64,000 bases of DNA from Pseudomonas kuykendallii (GTDB taxonomy: Bacteria; Pseudomonadota; Gammaproteobacteria; Pseudomonadales; Pseudomonadaceae): NCBI RefSeq assembly GCF_900106975.1, contig NZ_FNNU01000006.1, positions 186,001 through 250,000 of the forward strand, in the 5' to 3' direction. Made by a program: the position numbers and the translations under genes. Of the stretch, positions 61,773 through 64,000 are shown piece by piece. Positions within the stretch are counted from its first letter, which is position 1; each line of letters opens with the position of its first letter. Under the pieces are notes generated by a model. The model saw nothing but the letters and a program-made list of their open reading frames with translations, was not told where the DNA came from and did no database searches.

Positions 61773-62768
61773 ATGAAGACCTACGCCGCACCCTTCGAAA
61801 AATACCTCAACCTCGCCGACGCCCGCCTCGGCACCAAGGCGCTGTCGGTCACCGACGACTGGTTCGCCGACGTCAACCGCCTGTTCCAGCCGACGCCGGC
61901 GGTGTGGAAGGAAGGCGTGTTCGACGACAACGGCAAGTGGATGGACGGCTGGGAGTCGCGCCGCAAGCGCTTCGAGGGGTACGACAGCGCGGTGATCCGC
62001 CTGGGCATCGCCGGCTCGATCAAGGGCGTCGACATCGACACCAGCCACTTCACCGGCAACTACCCGCCGTCCGCCTCGCTGGAGGCCTGTTTCATCGCCG
62101 AAGGCGATCCGGACGACGCCACCGAGTGGACCGAGGTGCTCCCCGCCGTCGAACTGCAGGGCAACAGCCACCACTACCACGCCGTCGCCGACGACCGCCC
62201 CTGGACTCATCTGCGCTTCAACATCTACCCGGATGGCGGCGTGGCGCGCCTGCGCGTCTATGGCATCCCGCATCGCGACTGGTCCGCGCAGAGCGCCGAC
62301 GAACAGATCGACCTCGCCTCGGCGCTCAACGGCGGCCGCGCGCTGGCCTGTTCCGACGAGCACTACGGCAGCATGGGCAACCTGCTCAACCCCGGCCGCG
62401 GGGTGAACATGGGCGACGGCTGGGAGACCGCCCGCCGCCGCACGCCGGGCAACGACTGGGTGATCATCGCCCTCGGTCATCCTGGCGAGATCGAGCGGAT
62501 CGTCGTCGACACCCTGCACTTCAAGGGCAACTACCCGGACAGCTGCTCGATCCAGGCGGCGTTCGTCAAAGGCGGCACCGACAGCCAGATCGAGACCCAA
62601 AGCCTGTTCTGGCGCGAACTGCTGCCCAGCCAGAAGCTGCAGATGCACCAGGAACACGAGTTCGCCGAGCAGATCGTCAAACTCGGCCCGATCACTCACG
62701 TGCGCCTGAACGTGTTCCCGGACGGTGGCGTCAGCCGCCTGCGCCTGTTCGGCAAACTGGCTAAGTAA
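61773..62768 (+). CDS. alc: Allantoicase
   Basis: Hydrolyses allantoate to ureidoglycolate and urea. 331 residues with the family's two internally duplicated beta-sandwich repeats: [34 protein letters not shown] (first) and [35 protein letters not shown] (second), each followed by [19 protein letters not shown] / [19 protein letters not shown]. It starts 14 bases after uraD. A short hairpin at 62778-62799 lies before allA. Confidence 0.96.
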   Translation: MKTYAAPFEKYLNLADARLGTKALSVTDDWFADVNRLFQPTPAVWKEGVFDDNGKWMDGWESRRKRFEGYDSAVIRLGIAGSIKGVDIDTSHFTGNYPPSASLEACFIAEGDPDDATEWTEVLPAVELQGNSHHYHAVADDRPWTHLRFNIYPDGGVARLRVYGIPHRDWSAQSADEQIDLASALNGGRALACSDEHYGSMGNLLNPGRGVNMGDGWETARRRTPGNDWVIIALGHPGEIERIVVDTLHFKGNYPDSCSIQAAFVKGGTDSQIETQSLFWRELLPSQKLQMHQEHEFAEQIVKLGPITHVRLNVFPDGGVSRLRLFGKLAK

Positions 62769-62825
62769 GTACCGAAGCCTTCCTTCCAGCGAAGGGAGGA
62801 CGTTCACTCAGGAAAGCGGACTGCC

Positions 62826-63329
62826 ATGCGCACACTGATCATCGAGCCCCTGACCAAGGAAGCCTTCGCCCCCTTCGGCGACGTCATCGAAACCGAAGGC
62901 AGCGACTTCTTCATGATCAACAACGGCTCCACCCGCCGCTATCACAAGCTGGCCACGGTGGAGACCCACCTGCCCGACGACCAGGCGATCATCAGCATCT
63001 TCCGCGCCGAGGCGCTGAAGATGCCGCTGACCATCCGCATGCTCGAACGCCACCCGCAGGGCAGCCAGGCCTTCGTGCCGCTGCTCGGCAAGCCGTTCCT
63101 GGTGGTGGTCGCCCCGCCCGGCGACAGCCCCGATCCGGCGCAGGTGCGGGCCTTCATCAGCGACGGCCGACAGGGCGTGAACTATCGCCGCGGCGTCTGG
63201 CATCACCCGGTACTGGCGATCGCCGCGCAGGACGACTTCCTGGTGGTCGACCGCAGCGGCGCCGGCAACAACTGCGACGAACATTTTTTCGACGAGAGCG
63301 AGCAGTTGCTCCTCGACCCCGAGCTTTGA
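62826..63329 (+). CDS. allA: Ureidoglycolate lyase
   Basis: Splits ureidoglycolate into glyoxylate and urea, ending the pathway. 167 residues: MRTLIIEPLTKEAFAPFGDVIET, SIFRAEALKMPLTIRMLERHPQGSQAFVPL and NYRRGVWHHPVLAI (His ligands of the cupin-like fold). 57 bases separate it from alc, with a small hairpin, but the same operon is likely. Confidence 0.94.
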   Translation: MRTLIIEPLTKEAFAPFGDVIETEGSDFFMINNGSTRRYHKLATVETHLPDDQAIISIFRAEALKMPLTIRMLERHPQGSQAFVPLLGKPFLVVVAPPGDSPDPAQVRAFISDGRQGVNYRRGVWHHPVLAIAAQDDFLVVDRSGAGNNCDEHFFDESEQLLLDPEL

Positions 63330-63368
63330 AGGACTGGTAGCCGCCGCTGCAGGCATGAGGTAGAAATC

Positions 63369-64000
63369 TTGGAAGCACACTTGACCGAATGGCTGAACCT
63401 GACCATTCGCTGGATACACATGATCGTCGGGGTCGCCTGGATCGGCGCTTCCTTCTATTTCGTCTGGCTGGAGAACAACCTGGACCGGCGCAATCCGCGC
63501 GAAGGGTTGTCCGGCGACCTCTGGGCGATCCACGGCGGCGGCATCTACCACCTGGAAAAGTACAAGCTCGCGCCGCCGCAGATGCCGGAGAACCTGCACT
63601 GGTTCAAGTGGGAGGCCTACAGCACCTGGCTTTCCGGCTTCGCCCTGCTGATGGTGGTCTATTACCTGAACCCCGGCGTCTACCTGCTCGCGCCGGGCAG
63701 CTCGCTGAGCCCGGCACAGGCGGTGCTGGTGGGCCTGGGCGCGCTGATCGCCGGCTGGTTCATCTATGACCTGCTCTGCGAATCCGCCCTCGGCAAGCAC
63801 CCGGCGCTGCTTGGCCTGACCCTCTTCGTGCTGATCGTGTTCGCCGCCTGGGGCTTCTCCCAGGTGTTCAGCGGCCGTGCCGCCTACATCCATACCGGCG
63901 CGCTGATCGGCACCATCATGGTCGGCAATGTGTTCCGCACCATCATGCCGGCGCAACGCGCGCTGGTGGCGGCCATCGAACAGAACCGCGAACCCGATCC
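63369..64000 (+). CDS. puuD: Membrane-bound urate oxidase / PuuD-like protein (3' end cut by window)
   Basis: First step, urate to 5-hydroxyisourate, by a membrane protein with a C-terminal cytochrome c domain (outside the window). Translation from a TTG at 63369 with GAGGT 7 bases upstream gives LEAHLTEWLNLTIRWIHMIVGVAWIGASFYFVWLENNLDR; an ATG at 63355 meets a stop after two codons. 210 codons are visible, with helices including TWLSGFALLMVVYYLNPGVYLL and AVLVGLGALIAGWFIYDLL. This frame begins without ATG, so an ATG-only gene call would miss it. Confidence 0.85.
   Translation, partial: MEAHLTEWLNLTIRWIHMIVGVAWIGASFYFVWLENNLDRRNPREGLSGDLWAIHGGGIYHLEKYKLAPPQMPENLHWFKWEAYSTWLSGFALLMVVYYLNPGVYLLAPGSSLSPAQAVLVGLGALIAGWFIYDLLCESALGKHPALLGLTLFVLIVFAAWGFSQVFSGRAAYIHTGALIGTIMVGNVFRTIMPAQRALVAAIEQNREPD

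Noticed and set aside
62778-62799. Hairpin CCTTCCTTC / GAAGGGAGG between alc and allA
   Set aside because: 8 of 9 pairs but no T-run, and allA follows within 30 bases in the same pathway; kept as a note only.

Overview
The window is a GC-rich bacterial chromosome segment from a Pseudomonas, most likely of the P. aeruginosa / nitroreducens / citronellolis group. This rests on gene content and order: ptpA-kdsB-Trm112-lpxK-exbD-exbB-comEC-lolCDE, sth-apbE-gap-mfd, mtnP-nagZ-psrA-lexA-sulA, topA-fadA-fadB, uup-slt and the xdh/puu genes are all recognisable in Pseudomonas order from memory. The species is inferred. No tRNA, rRNA, CRISPR array, transposase or prophage was seen.

Region 1 (1-9052, minus strand) is a cell-envelope block: a truncated low-molecular-weight tyrosine phosphatase, CMP-KDO synthetase, a Trm112-like protein, LpxK, an ExbB/ExbD pair, ComEC and the LolCDE lipoprotein exporter. 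A MITE-like palindromic element lies between comEC and lolE. Region 2 (9314-15349) carries a PilZ-like protein, a small secreted protein, a GDPD phosphodiesterase, soluble transhydrogenase, an ApbE lipoprotein and a long GAPDH. The nqr genes, which I recall lying beside apbE in P. aeruginosa, are not here.

Region 3 (15506-28263) holds mfd, csiV, mtnP, nagZ, an L,D-transpeptidase, psrA, lexA-sulA, two small conserved genes, topA and a DUF1653 gene. The psrA-lexA intergenic region carries paired PsrA boxes and two LexA boxes. Region 4 (28354-38624) holds fadBA with an upstream PsrA-like box, a stress protein, uup, slt and a MOSC protein.

Region 5 (38753-48019) is an alternative chemosensory cluster. 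A divergent cheV faces an operon of a short membrane-anchored MCP-like protein, CheY, a STAS protein, CheA, a 4HB MCP, CheW, CheR and CheB. It has no cheD, no separate cheZ and no flagellar genes. The first MCP-like protein carries a CheZ-like FQDxxxQ motif and an acidic/aromatic C-terminal tail. CheA carries a duplicated 24-residue motif that resembles MshEN c-di-GMP-binding repeats. This is the most unusual part of the window.

Region 6 (48303-64000) is a purine catabolism island: xdhABC and guaD take guanine to xanthine to urate, then a GntR/FCD regulator, uraH, puuE, uraD, alc, allA and a membrane urate oxidase (cut by the window end) take urate to glyoxylate and urea. A DUF2946 / TonB receptor / PepSY metal-uptake cassette sits inside it. 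Shared TTGTAYACAGA sites precede the GntR gene and puuE, and two TGAC-N6-GTCA dyads overlap a good sigma70 promoter of xdhA.
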